Assembly: GCA_012295275.1 (NCBI GenBank)
Contig: CM022678.1
Location: forward strand, 8,834,659-8,896,658
Origin: Chrysomallon squamiferum
Lineage: Eukaryota; Mollusca; Gastropoda; Neomphalida; Peltospiridae
Length of the DNA: 62,000 nt
Reading direction: 5' to 3'
The translations under genes were made by a program, and so were the position numbers. This document shows positions 13,196-24,056 of this stretch, in pieces; within the stretch, counting starts at the first letter, position 1; each line of letters starts with the position of its first letter. The notes beneath the pieces were generated by a model. It worked only from the letters and a program-made list of their open reading frames with translations, was not told where the DNA came from and made no database searches.

Positions 13196-13559
13196 CTGAA
13201 ACAAAAGTAATCTATTATTTTAAAAATGTTTTTGACTTCTTTCTTTTTTCTTCATTTTTTTAATCAGTTTTTTTGTTTACCTCAATTTAATATTAATATA
13301 AACAACATTTAAAACACCATCAGTTCAAAAATGATAATGACTTTTTTTTACCATTTAAAAAATTAAATAAACAAACAATAATCATAGAATTAATTAATGA
13401 TAGATATAAATCACTGTCTTTTCACTGTTAACTCATTGTTCACTTAAACATACCTAATTAATAGTAACAAAATTAACATAGTATAATTTTAAAACATTCT
13501 CAGGTGGCCTTAAGTAATTTATCAAAACTGAATTATTTGTCCATTATACCCAGCATCTG
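13196..13559. other. AT-rich intron-like sequence
   Basis: Lies between two minus-strand EGF-like pieces. No other signal is seen. Confidence 0.4.
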
Positions 13560-13729
13560 TTTACAAACATGTTGAGCACATCTCAGTGTCTGAGTCTGTA
13601 CAAATTTCTCTTAACTGCCAGGACTGGAGAAGTCATGTTCTTCACTGAAAGCTGCACTACACACATGGTCAAGTGGTCAACCTTGGTCTTTTTTCTGGTC
13701 AGCAGAAGGCTTGTTTATCCTGTAGAGAG

Positions 13730-14338
13730 AAAAATTACATTTATCATTGACAAGCCTAATAAATAAATTGTAGTTAAAAAAAACAAACAAAAAAAACAGA
13801 AGTTATAAAATTTATCACATATCATTTAGAAAAAAAAATTAAAACAAATATTTAAAAATCACATGTTGGTCTGAAACCAGAATAAATTTCTACAAATTTT
13901 ATAATAATTTTTGTGAGAATAAACAAATTAATTAATTCTTAAATACTAACTAAAATTAGGTTAAGGCCAGACCAGTCTCGATAAACCACGATGTTTCGAA
14001 CATAAACGGATTCGAATGTATGCTACGCTTTTCAAACCTGTATGAACTAATGTTTGTCAGCCAGTTTATTTTTATTTTTGATTCGGTAACGTTTTACTTG
14101 TTGATTATTCAATTTAATAGAATTTTGGAAATATTTCACGAGAATCCAAATGGATTGGGATGTTTTATGTTTGTGCGAATACAAGCGTGAATCGGATGCG
14201 GATTATCAGGCATGGAACGAGGTAAACATGATCATGATGTAATGTGTATCACTCAGCACTGTATCACTATCACTGTATCAGTGTATGTGTGAAAGAAGCA
14301 GAAAGAGAGGTGTTCACCGTATAAACTATAATCGTATT

Positions 14339-14340
<2 letters not shown>
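13730..14340 (+). other. Intergenic stretch with a candidate first exon
   Basis: CpG content rises from about 13970. An ATG at 14150 opens 24 codons (MDWDVLCLCEYKRES..) ending at GAG/GTAAAC (14221), a usable donor in phase 0. The next recognisable exon (14582) needs two leftover bases, so the phases do not match. I do not assign it to the CAMSAP relic. Confidence 0.3.
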
Positions 14341-14403
<63 letters not shown>

Positions 14404-14420
14404 TGTGTGTGTGTGTGTGT
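14341..14420. repeat. (GA)n(GT)n compound microsatellite
   Basis: About 30 GA units followed by about 10 GT units. Confidence 0.95.
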
Positions 14421-14581
14421 TGGGAATTTCATATGTAAATAAATTTATTATAACATTCACAAACGATAATAAGGCAGAGAAAAATGCATTTATTAGACAA
14501 ATGTAGATTGATAACAAAAAATATTATGTACTTCCAATAAATAAACATTATATTTACTACTAACATTGCAATTTTTCGTAG

Positions 14582-14690
14582 GACACTGTATTATTATTCA
14601 GATCTGTCAAGAAAGGGAATTTACATCATGGAGAAGGATGAATCACCAGTAACAGAAACCATTCTTATGCAAACTGCACCATTCTGAGTT
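14582..14690 (+). pseudogene. CAMSAP relic, CH-region exon a
   Basis: Begins after TTTTTCGTAG with one base that completes a codon, then reads to ..QTAPF. A TGA (14685-14687) sits where CAMSAPs have a basic residue; CGA to TGA would explain it. A GTGAGT donor follows. Joined to exon b in phase 0, the residues on each side of the stop align with CAMSAP. Confidence 0.8.
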
Positions 14691-14999
14691 GTGAGTATAA
14701 TATATTTTATGTTTGTGTTTTAGAGAGTAAATAAGATTTGTAGCAACTGTTTATTGATTATAAAATAGTGTAATAAAAATCACTTATTTGCTATTGTTTT
14801 GTAATCAGTTTAATATTATAATAATTGTGTTACATTATTTATTAATAACAAAATATATTGAAGATATCCCACAGCCTACTTTGTCTGAATAAAATAGTTA
14901 AATTTAAATTTTGATAATAACAGAGGTATTAGTTATTTATTTATAACTGCTTTGTTATTATTTTTATTATTATTTTATTTATTTCTTTTTGACTTTCAG

Positions 15000-15085
15000 A
15001 ACGTACATATGGCTCTAATTGATGTTGTGATGTTGGCATATGCCAGTGAAGTTGTTTCAGTAGAATGTCCTGTACCGGCCATCAG
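15000..15085 (+). pseudogene. CAMSAP relic, CH-region exon b
   Basis: TTTCAG acceptor and ATCAG/GTATGC donor, with an uninterrupted frame (NVHMALIDVVMLAY, then ECPVPAIR). It is the best preserved exon of the relic and ends in phase 2. Confidence 0.8.
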
Positions 15086-15921
15086 GTATGCTGTTGTTTT
15101 TGTTTATTTATTTATTTATATTATTATCTTGTTAAATATTAAAATTTGATTTTTTTATTTATTATTAAACTGAGTTAGTTTGACTCTGTCAAAGTTGATT
15201 TACTTTTCTTCCTTTTATATTTTGGTAAATTATATTTCAGTTAAAGCTGAGGTATAGTTAAAGTATTCATTTTTCTACTTTGATTATTAAATGATAGCTG
15301 AAAATAAGGCAAAGGATTATGATGATTGCAGTTGAACATGCAAATGTATGAATGTATGAGAGAAAGAGAGAGGATTAAGGAATGGCGATTCAGGGAGAGA
15401 GGGAGAAGGCGAATGATATTTGGGGTGCATGTTTTGTATAATTTATCATATAGCATAAAGAGACCTCATACTTTAAATTAAACATTTTGAACAAGCAATT
15501 TTAAAACTTTCAGATGAATTACAACTTTTAACGCATCCAGTGAACTTCCATCAGGACTGAGGACACAGTTATAGTCTGCTTAAATAAAGTTTGTACTGCT
15601 GCATTGTTTTTAATTTGAGTTGTTTTTATTTAAATATTTCTCATTGTTCTAAACATAATTAAGTTTAATTTAGTTTAATGCAGGAGATTGCAGTTTGTTA
15701 ATAATATATCAGTAGGTAGACATGCACATACACACAAACTACATTAGTATCTTGTAAACACACAGTACACTTTTTACCATGTACATTTGTCAGGCACACT
15801 CACATTCCTATAATTACATTCATATAAATATGATTATTTTGTTGTAAATTTCTATATTATAAAACAAAAGAAGAAGACAAGAAGCATCATATTTTAAAAT
15901 GTTTAACTTTCCTGTTACCAG

Positions 15922-16051
15922 ATTGGAACTGCCAGCCCTTCAGACAGTGTGACTGTTCCTGTGATGACAGACATACTAAAAGACATATGAGACATATGTA
16001 CAGTAGCTGTTGTCTGTCATCTCTGTTGTCTGAAGTGTCTCACTTTTCATG
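15922..16051 (+). pseudogene. CAMSAP relic, CH-region exon c
   Basis: Acceptor ACCAG. The frame reads ..TVPVMTDILKDI, TGA (15988), DICTVAVVCHLCC. It corresponds to the CAMSAP segment that leads into the conserved HYYCP region. It ends CAT G/GT in phase 1, which fits exon d exactly. It does not fit exon b, so an intervening exon is probably missing. Confidence 0.65.
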
Positions 16052-16401
16052 GTTTGTTAAATAACAATTTTTTGGTAAATAAAAAGTATGAATCACATGG
16101 TAACTTTAAATTTAGCATAAAGTAAATTTATGAATCTTAATATCTAGTTAAAAGAGGATGGGGTTTTGGGGCACTTTTTGATTTTATATTTCATAATCAA
16201 CAAAATTCATATTTTATTATTAGGTCTTTTTTTTTTTTTTTTGGTTTTGAATATAATTTGTACAAATCTCTCGCTTGCTCTCTCTCTCTCTCTCTGTTTG
16301 TCTGTCTGTCTGTCAGTTATCACATCCTTTTCATCCTCCTTAACCTCTTTTACTGTGTTATTAAATATTAATTGCCTCAGTGTTGTTTATATTTTTTTCA
16401 G

Positions 16402-16640
16402 ATATATGTTTGAAAGATGGGTTAGGAATAGCTAATTCTTTACATAATCTACGCCTCACCAAAACATTCTGTGAACGGCATCTTCCATCAACTTTTTCCA
16501 TTTCACCTACGAGGATCTCCTGTACACATGAGACAGTATACGAGAAAACCTCTTAGCCTTTCTCACAGAGCTGTTCTTCTGGTTTGAAATGATAAAACTG
16601 ACAGAGACAGGACAGCTGCTGAATGGTCAGGAAGCAGAAA
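16402..16640 (+). pseudogene. CAMSAP relic, CH-region exon d
   Basis: TTTTTTTCAG acceptor. The first half reads DICLKDGLGIANSLHNLRLT. After a frame change near 16491-16503 it continues FHFTYEDLLYT, TGA (16529), then ENLLAFLTELFFWFEMIK, and ends at AAA/GTAAGT. The order and the FFWFE block are diagnostic of CAMSAP CH domains. Confidence 0.85.
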
Positions 16641-16763
16641 GTAAGTTTTGTGAGTTTTTAATTACATTGCAAGTCCACAATTGAATTGTATCTTTTATTA
16701 AATGAATTTATGAAATTTATTATTGTACTGGAAACATTGGAGTTTTGTCATATTCAATTTTAG

Positions 16764-18380
16764 TGTTTATACTGGAGGGGTGTAGCAATACTGATATCAA
16801 AAGAATGTCTTTATAAGTTGACCTTTAATAGTTGCAACACTGAAGGCAGGATTTTAAAAGTTAATAGATGATTATGATGATAGTTTTGCAAGTGTATATG
16901 CACCAAATAATATTGCAGAAAATTTTTTATTTTTAAATGATTATGTAAATTTGTGGATTCTTAAAATACATCAATGACAGGAGATTTTAATGTAATTTTA
17001 GATCCTAATTTAGATTTAGGCATTAATAATAAAACTTTCAGTATGAAAAGTGGTAATAAATTACAGTATTTATAATTATAATTTAGTTGATATTTGGTGA
17101 CACAGAAATCCAGAAAAAAGACAATTTACTAGATCTCAAATTGTTGAAAAAACTATAAATCAGTCAAGAATTGATTTTTTTTATAATTTTTAGAAATTTA
17201 TTACAGTTTATAAGTAATGTATACATATCCTATACCTCAGTTAGTGATCACAATTTTTTATCACTTAAAACAGATTTTTCTCATGTAGAGAGAGGTGAAC
17301 GTATTTGGATTTTTAATAATGAATTGTTGAAAGATGAACTTTTTTCTAAAGCTCTTGTTGAAGTAATTAATAATGCTTCTGAGTGTCCATTGTTACAAAC
17401 TGAACCTGTTGTTTGATCAAATAACTTAAAATATAAAACATTTTTCACTAAATAAGAGAAAATTAGACAACGAAAAATATTATAATATACAAAATGCTTT
17501 AAAATGAGAATATCCTAAACTAGTTGTAAATAAGCATCATGATTTGAGTAACATACAAAGAAGAAAAATTAAAATTAATTGAGAGATTAAGTGTAATGGT
17601 GCTATTTTAAGATCTGAAGCTCAATAGAATTTAGATATGGATAGAAATAGGTAATATGTTTCTTAGTTTAGAAAAATCAAAACAGGAATTCAATTCTATT
17701 AAAGAACTAAAAACAGTAAATGGATTAACTGGAAAAATGGAAGATATATTAGACTATGCTTATGAATTTTTTTCAAAATTATTTACACAAGAAAATGTAG
17801 ATACTGTTAAACAGGAATAAATGATATATTTAATATCAACTAAAAGAATCTGAAAGTGAAAAGTGTGAGATTGACATTGCAGTTAAAGAATTAACTGAAG
17901 CTTTAAAAGAAATGAATAGAAATAAATCACCTGGTATGGATGGTCTATCAGCTGAATTTTATGTTAAATACTGGAAAATTAATTTTTTTTTTTCATAAAG
18001 TAGTTATTTCAATTCAAAAAGAGGAAATGTTCTCGTATAGTATGAAAAAAGGGGTAACTAATCTTTTTTACAGGAAAAAAGTGGAGATAAAGCAAACCTT
18101 AATAATTACAGACCTATCAGTCTTTTAAATGTAGATTATTAAATTATTTCTAAAGTTCTTGCTAGTCGTGATAAACAGGTTATGTCAACTATTATTTCAC
18201 CAGAACAAAGCTGTTGTGTAAAAGAAAGAGATGTTGCTGATAATATTATGTAGTGAGGGATGTTACAGATATTGCTGAGTTAAATAATACTGAAGGGTTT
18301 GTTGTTAAAATTGATCAAGAAAAAGCTTTTGATAGAGTGTCACATAGTTATATAATAAACATTCTGAAAAAAATTGTATT
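16764..18380 (+). mobile_element. L1-like LINE, endonuclease to mid reverse transcriptase
   Basis: Conceptual pieces in several frames follow the order of an L1/Tx1-type ORF2: GVAILISKECLYKLTFN, SVYAPNN, GDFNVILDPNLDLG, RIDFF (17170) and YTSVSDHNFLSL in the endonuclease; then ELTEALKEMNRNKSPGMDGL, NLNNYRPISLLNV, PEQSCCVKERDVADN and IDQEKAFDRVSHS in the reverse transcriptase. Many frameshifts and stops make it inactive. It ends at about 18380 inside the RT domain, which is a 3' truncation, unusual for a LINE. It lies in the CAMSAP relic's large intron. Confidence 0.8.
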
Positions 18381-18383
18381 TGC

Positions 18384-18620
18384 GTGATAAATTGGTTATG
18401 ACAACTTGTGTAAATGATCTTAAAATTGTGTCTACTTAGCAGGGCAAGCTGAAATGTACCAGTGAGGATCTGTCGATGTCCCAGTTCTCATTAATTGTGT
18501 TTTACCTGGGTAGCCTGCCATTTTCTCTCACTTTATGTAATATGTAATAAAAACAATGCCATTTTATGCAATTAATTCCATATCAGTAATTTTATTACTT
18601 TTATTTAGAAACTCTTTTAC
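18384..18620. other. Unique sequence between LINE pieces
   Basis: No gene seen. It provides the polypyrimidine context for the exon-like ORF that follows. Confidence 0.4.
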
Positions 18621-18626
18621 TTACAG

Positions 18627-18808
18627 ACACTGCCTGTGTGATTATCAGCTTGAAAGAGTCTGACATTTTATCTCATGTTGAGAATGTTGTCAGTAATACT
18701 AACAGAAACCGTAGAAACAGATTCCAGTCAGAATATTTTTGTCAGCAGTTCCTACAGTTCCTAGATGTTTTGAGAAGAAAGCATGCAACATCAGTAGTGG
18801 AAAAAAAG
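18627..18808 (+). CDS. Exon-like ORF, unassigned
   Basis: A TTACAG acceptor and AAG/GTAAGT donor enclose 182 bases open in one frame (TACVIISLKESDILSHVENV, ending LDVLRRKHATSVVEKK). Composition and borders look like a real internal exon (phase 1 to 0). I do not recognise the family, and it does not resemble CAMSAP. It could belong to a gene nested in the intron or be part of the fast-evolving linker of the relic. Confidence 0.45.
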
Positions 18809-18959
18809 GTAAGTTCTTTCTGAGTAATATTATTTATTGTTGTTAGAGAATTACATTTTACAGGAAAGAAGAAACTTTAACACTTAAGATGAATTGAACT
18901 GGATAAATAAGACACATAAAAACTTTCATAATGAAGATGTCATAATGAAGTTGTAGGGT

Positions 18960-18990
18960 ATTTATTTATTTATTTATTTATTTATTTCAT
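18960..18990. repeat. (TTTA)n microsatellite
   Basis: Short perfect tetranucleotide run. Confidence 0.9.
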
Positions 18991-19204
18991 GTATTTCATG
19001 TGATCCTTTGTGGTTTTTGCCAGGGATCAGCAATGGTCAGAGTTTTTGTAGTGATTTCCACCAGAATAGCTAAATGGGTTATATCACTGTGTACATTTCA
19101 TTGTTTTGTGTGTCACATTTCTGACACTGTCCACACTTAGGTAACTGCATCAAAAACCAGATTATTCTTGTTCTTTGGCTTGGAGGTCACGTCGAGATGT
19201 TTTG

Positions 19205-19575
19205 TCTTTGTCACACAGTGTTGCAGTGTGGACTTTGAAATACTCAGAGTCTTTGTCACACAGTGTTGTAGTGTGGACTTTGAAATACTCAGAGTCTTTG
19301 TCACACAGTGTTGCAGTGTGGACTTTGAAATACTCAGAGTCTTTGTCACACAGTGTTGCAGTGTGGACTTTGAAATACTCAGAGTCTTTGTCACACAGTG
19401 TTGTTGCAGTGTGGACTTTGAAATACTCAGAGTCTTTGTCACACAGTGTTGCAGTGTGGACTTTGAAATACTCAGAGTCTTTGTCACACAGTGTTGCAGT
19501 GTGGACTTTGAAATACTCAGAGTCTTTGTCACACAGTGTTGCAGTGTGGACTTTGAAATACTCAGAGTCTTTGCT
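19205..19575. repeat. 45 bp minisatellite, 8 units
   Basis: The unit contains TTGTCACACAGTGTTGCAGT and GTGGACTTTGAAATACTCAG. Unit length is 45, with one 48 bp unit, so several frames on both strands stay open. These ORFs are by-products. Units are almost identical, pointing to recent expansion or gene conversion. Confidence 0.95.
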
Positions 19576-19786
19576 GAATCTCGCAACATCTTCAGACATT
19601 TGTCCAGTGTGTCTGTGTAAAACTGTATGAAAACAGATTTTTATTCAGCAGCTCCTTTGTCTTGAACTTGTACATTTAGTGCTGTTTATACTTCTGTACT
19701 GATTGATTAGTTTCTGCCATGTTTATAGATCAGAAAGTACATGAACTGGATCTTTATTTCCAGTTTTGTATTTCAATTTATTGCTG

Positions 19787-19792
<6 letters not shown>

Positions 19793-19842
<50 letters not shown>
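19793..19842. repeat. (TA)n microsatellite
   Basis: Perfect TA run. Confidence 0.95.
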
Positions 19843-19846
<4 letters not shown>

Positions 19847-20174
19847 TAAATGCATTTTGCATGTGCTCATGTGTATGTGATAATTAAAACTGACTTCAAA
19901 CTAAAACTGAAGAGTAAATTCTAGATATATTAATTACTTTATAATTTTAGTTAACATCACAAAATTGCAAATGAAAAAAAAAAAAACTCTGGAAATCTTT
20001 GTAATTGTATAAATACTTTAATCCTAGGATTAAATTAGTTTCCTGTTTGAGAATCCATTTTCCCACTGGAATCTAGGACAGCATTTTCCAGATTAAACAC
20101 TTTTTAAAAAATATTTTCATGTTATTACTGAATTTTTTTATTATTACTCTTAATATGTTAATTCTGTTTTTCAG

Positions 20175-20271
20175 CTGCAGTAACACAAAAGTCAGGCAGC
20201 TGAAATTCTTGATTCTCTGGACTGCCTCTGAAATCCTGGTGATCTTCTCAGAGGTCACTAAAAATGGAAAT
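20175..20271 (+). CDS. Exon-like ORF, unassigned
   Basis: TTTTTCAG acceptor, then an open frame (NTKVRQLKFLILWTASEILV, IFSEVTKNGN) to a GTGAGT donor. It is hydrophobic in the middle. Its starting phase does not match the exon at 18627-18808, so linkage is unproven. It could be chance. Confidence 0.3.
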
Positions 20272-20468
20272 GTGAGTGGTTTAGGAAAATATTGTCTTGG
20301 TGTTTCTAATTCTGCAGTATAGGTAGCTGTGATCGCTTCTCATTACCTCTCAGTAGTTATGTTGTTGGGTTTTTTGTTGTTGTTGTTGTTTTTATTCATG
20401 GTAGTCTTCTTTTTTTTGGATGACGTGAAACTAAAGTCAAAATCGAGACTTGTTTCTGACTCACATGT

Positions 20469-22170
20469 GCTGAGTTAAATAATACTGAAGGGTTTATTGT
20501 TAAAATGGATCAAGAAAAAGCTTTTGATAGAGTGTCACATAGTTTTATTTTAAAAGTTCTGAAAAAATTCAATTTTGGTGATAAATTTATAACGTGGATT
20601 AAAATACTCTATAATGATATAAAAAGTTGTGTCCAGATTAATGGACATTTAACACATTTCTTTAATATTACAAGAGTTGTTAGACAAGGATGTCCAATAT
20701 CAGTGATGCTTTATCTTATTGTAGCTGAACCCTTAAATAATTTAATTATAAGTAGACACAGCATGAAAGGAATTAGAATAACAAATGAATTTAGTTGTTT
20801 ATTATTTCAGCATGCAGATGATTCTACTGTAACAGTCTGTGATGCTCAGTCAGTAGAATCTGTTTTCAATACAGAAAATATGTAACAGTCTGTGATGCTC
20901 AGTCAGTAGAACCTGTTTTTAATACAGTAAATATGTAACAGTCTGTGATGCTCAGTCAGTAGAATCTGTTTTTAATACAGTAAATGTGTAAAAGTCAATA
21001 TAGGTAAGTCAGAAGTACTTTGTCTTGGTAAGACTATAAAAATACTTATCATTTAACATTCTGATATTGATGAATAAAGATAGTGGTGAAATTCTAAGTG
21101 TATATTTAGAACCAAATAATGTGAAAGGTTGAACTGGAAAAATAAAACGTTCATTTACAGTTAAAATATTTTATTCTATTTTGCTTTCACCTACATTTGA
21201 AGAAAAATGGACTAAGCTTGGTTTTAACATATTCTGGAGACCAGTTTGGAAATGGATACACTACAGTGTTAAATTTACTGAATTTACTGACTTAGATTTG
21301 AGAACAGCTCGTCATGTAATATATACATATAGTAAATTATGTAGATATGGAAAAATCTCATCTAGTGTATGACCAGTGTATCTGAAGGATAATGAAGATG
21401 TGTGCCATTTATTTTTGTATTGTGAAGAATTGTCGGAACTAAAATCTATCTTTCATGAAATATTTATTCAAAAAAAATCTATTAATATTTGGATGTTATC
21501 TAAGAATAGAAAATTGTTCAATAGAATTTTAAAGTATTATTCTATCAATTTATAGAATATCAGTGTTCAAGAGGTGTGGGATAGATGAATTGAAAGGAAC
21601 AAACATTAATATAATACATTTCTTCAGACATTATTTTTATCAAGGCTTTGAAATAAGCATTGTTTTATTCCTTTTTAGCTTCTATTTGTACTAGAGGTAA
21701 TCAAAACCATTTCTTGTTTTGTTTTGAATATAATATATACACATAGTAAATTATGTAGACATGGAAAAATCTCATCTAGTTTATGTCCGGTGTATCTGAA
21801 GGATAACGAAGATTTATTTATTTTTGTATTGTGAAGGAACTAATTTGTATCTTTCATGAAATATTTAAGAAAACAGGGTTTTCATTAGATCAGTTAAAGA
21901 GACTGTTAATATTTGGATGTTATCTAAGAATTAAAAATTGTTCAATATAATTTACAGAATATCAGTGTCAAAGAGGCATCTGATAGATGAACTGAAAGAA
22001 ACAAACATTAATATAATACATTTTTTCAGACATTATTTTTATCAGGGCTTTGAAAGTATTCTTACTCAGGACTGTATTCAAAACAAAGTTTCAATTATTA
22101 TTAACAAATATATTAAGAATAATATTTTTGTAGAATTAAAAGATGAAATGCTTATTTTCAAATATCGTTA
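20469..22170 (+). mobile_element. L1-like LINE, mid reverse transcriptase to 3' end
   Basis: Starts at the same RT block where the upstream piece ends (MDQEKAFDRVSHSFILKVLK) and stays open for 126 codons through RQGCPIS and the catalytic ADD motif (QHADDST). It is then shredded by frameshifts. C-terminal blocks (WRPVWKWIHYSVKFTEFT, then DNEDVCHLFLYCEELSE) match L1-like elements. A 53 bp unit is triplicated at 20830-20988, and the 3' end is duplicated (21317-21663 against 21728-22070). A short poly(A) at 22313-22328 may be the tail. Confidence 0.8.
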
Positions 22171-22695
22171 GCAGACTTAAAGTAATCAGTATTGCTCTGT
22201 CATAAAAATACAATTAAAATCTAATGTGAAAGTTTCTGAGCAGACAAGCCTGTGTGTGCATGTCTATTTTTAATGTTGTTATTATTTACATCTGTTGATT
22301 ATATCAGTAATAAAAAAAAAAAAAAAAAGTATGTGGCAAAGGTTTGTTGGGTTTCTGGATCAGTCATGCATGGAAGACTAAAAATGTCATTTCCCAATCT
22401 AGCTCCTGATTAGTGCCTGATATATCTAAGATCATAGTATATGTTAGTTTTTTTCTGTGGAAAGATGCATATGAAAAAAAGATTTTTAGTTTCTTGTCTA
22501 AAAAGGATGTCACTTCATGTTTCAGAAACACATTTTCTTTTTCATTAGCTGTATTTTTATTTACCTTTTAAGGATACAAAGAACTAGTAAAAAACACTGT
22601 GGTGTATGTTCTTAAATAAAATATTTCATTCTTCTCACTTATGTATTGGTAATATGTTCTCAATACAAAGAATAAGAAAAGCAGATTAGAACAAG

Positions 22696-23229
22696 GAGAG
22701 TCCATAATAATAAGTAAAGTAATTGTAGTATACAAATAGCTTGATAACTTAGCAAGGAGAGTCACAATAATAAGTAAAGTAATTGTAGTATACAAATAGC
22801 TTGATAACTTAGCAAGGAGAGTCTATAATAATAAGTAAAGTAATTGTAGTATACAAATAGCTTGATAACTTAGCAAGGAGAGTCTATAATAATAAGTAAA
22901 GTAATTGTAGTATACAAATAGCTTGATAACTTAGCAAGGAGAGTCCATAATAATAAGTAAAGTAATTGTAGTATACAAATAGCTTGATAACTTAGCAAGG
23001 AGAGTCCATAATAATAAGTAAAGTAATTGTAGTATACAAATAGCTTGATAACTTAGCAAGGAGAGTCTATAATAATAAGTAAAGTAATTGTAGTATACAA
23101 ATAGCTTGATAACTTACCAATGAGAGTCCATAATAATAAGTAAAGTAATTATAGTATACAAATAGCCTGATAACTTAGCAAGGAGAGTCTATAATAATAA
23201 GTAAAGTAATTGTAGTATACAAATGGCCT
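22696..23229. repeat. 61 bp minisatellite, about 9 units
   Basis: Each unit contains GAGAGTC(C/T)ATAATAATA, AGTAAAGTAATTGTAGTATA and CAAATAGCTTGATAACTTAG. A few point differences and one 60 bp unit are present. Confidence 0.95.
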
Positions 23230-23255
23230 GATTAGTATTCTTCCATATTTCCATT

Positions 23256-23335
23256 AGCATTGTTTTATTTCTTTTTAGCTTATATTTGTACTAGAAGTAA
23301 TCAAAACCATTTCTTGTTTTGTTTTAAACTGCCAG
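23256..23335. repeat. Copy of the segment at 21657-21728
   Basis: CATTGTTTTATT(T/C)CTTTTTAGCTT..TGTACTAGA(A/G)GTAATC matches closely. The minisatellite therefore sits inside or beside a duplicated block of the LINE 3' region. Confidence 0.8.
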
Positions 23336-23515
23336 AATACAGTCTACTTTATTTTGTTTTGATTTGAAAGTTTAAAAATTAATTTTGCTTTTGTTTCTAC
23401 TATAATTTGATGATTCTTAGAATTTAGTACATTTATAATTTAGTCATTTCAAAAAAAATAATAGAAATGTCATCAAAGAATCTGTACTAACCTGGCAGAA
23501 ACAGGAGCATCTGCA

Positions 23516-24056
23516 GAGGTTGTTGTTGCTGTTATAGTAATAGCAGTAATAGTAGTACAACCCATTGTTGTAGTAGTGTAGTTGTTATAGCATTAGTACT
23601 TAATAATAATAGTACTTGTTTGTAGTAATAGGTGATATTTTAGCCAATGATGCTTTGTCATCTAACGTATCTTGTGTGACTAATGGTCAGAAAAATATTA
23701 GCTGTAGTCATAGTACTAGATGTAGTAGTAGTAGCAGTACTAATAGTAATTTTGTTTTTGGAACAGTAGTAGTAGTAATGGAGGGAGTGTGAGTTAAATG
23801 ACAGTTAAATGAGAAATTGTTATGATAAAAGTAAAGTGAAAAGTAGCTGTGGCAACAGGAGCAGTAGTTGTAGTAGTAGTTGTTGTTTTTGTTATAAAAT
23901 AATAGATTTCTTATTTGAATTGGGGGAAAAAGAAAGAAAACTGATTAATGCTTTATTTAATATTTTGTTTGTTTACTTATTTAATATTAGATTCGGTATT
24001 TGATCGATTGATTGATTGATCAATTGATTGATTTGTTTATTTATTTATCTACTCAG
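23516..24056. repeat. Degenerate GTA/TAG trinucleotide region
   Basis: Scattered GTAGTAGTAG and GTTGTTG tracts, ending in GATTGATTGATT just before the CAMSAP linker exon. Confidence 0.7.

Larger units (their letters stand above)
9681..13720 (-). pseudogene. EGF-repeat protein gene, largely decayed
   Basis: Minus-strand pieces, each behind a good acceptor or before a donor, read as EGF-like modules: 13560-13720 (Cys-rich, with a stop), 13104-13195 (ECRSQSLTWEQ..CQYGYHLKK), 12769-12900 (cbEGF, best preserved), 12362-12528, 11213-11329 and 10592-10676, with a possible last exon at 9681-9784. In 12362-12528 the expected sequence is spread over three frames (QCKAGWV, ECSVSTVSCQANSNCKNLP, FECKTGYHNLSDE). 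In 11213-11329 it changes frame after EQCLC to FTLNSDNKTCS. In 10592-10676 it changes between NECFEKYY and TCTCMDVYTWETDKITC. EGF arrays normally belong to secreted or membrane proteins. The repeated single-base shifts argue for a pseudogene. Modules are ordered as in one gene, but I cannot prove that they were one transcript. Confidence 0.6.

Noticed and set aside
14150-14221. 24-codon ATG exon as first exon of the CAMSAP relic
   Set aside because: Its phase 0 donor does not fit the next exon, which needs two leftover bases, and the residues do not resemble the CAMSAP start.
19137-19630. Four overlapping 145-151 codon ORFs
   Set aside because: All are frames of the 45 bp minisatellite; open frames follow from the unit length.
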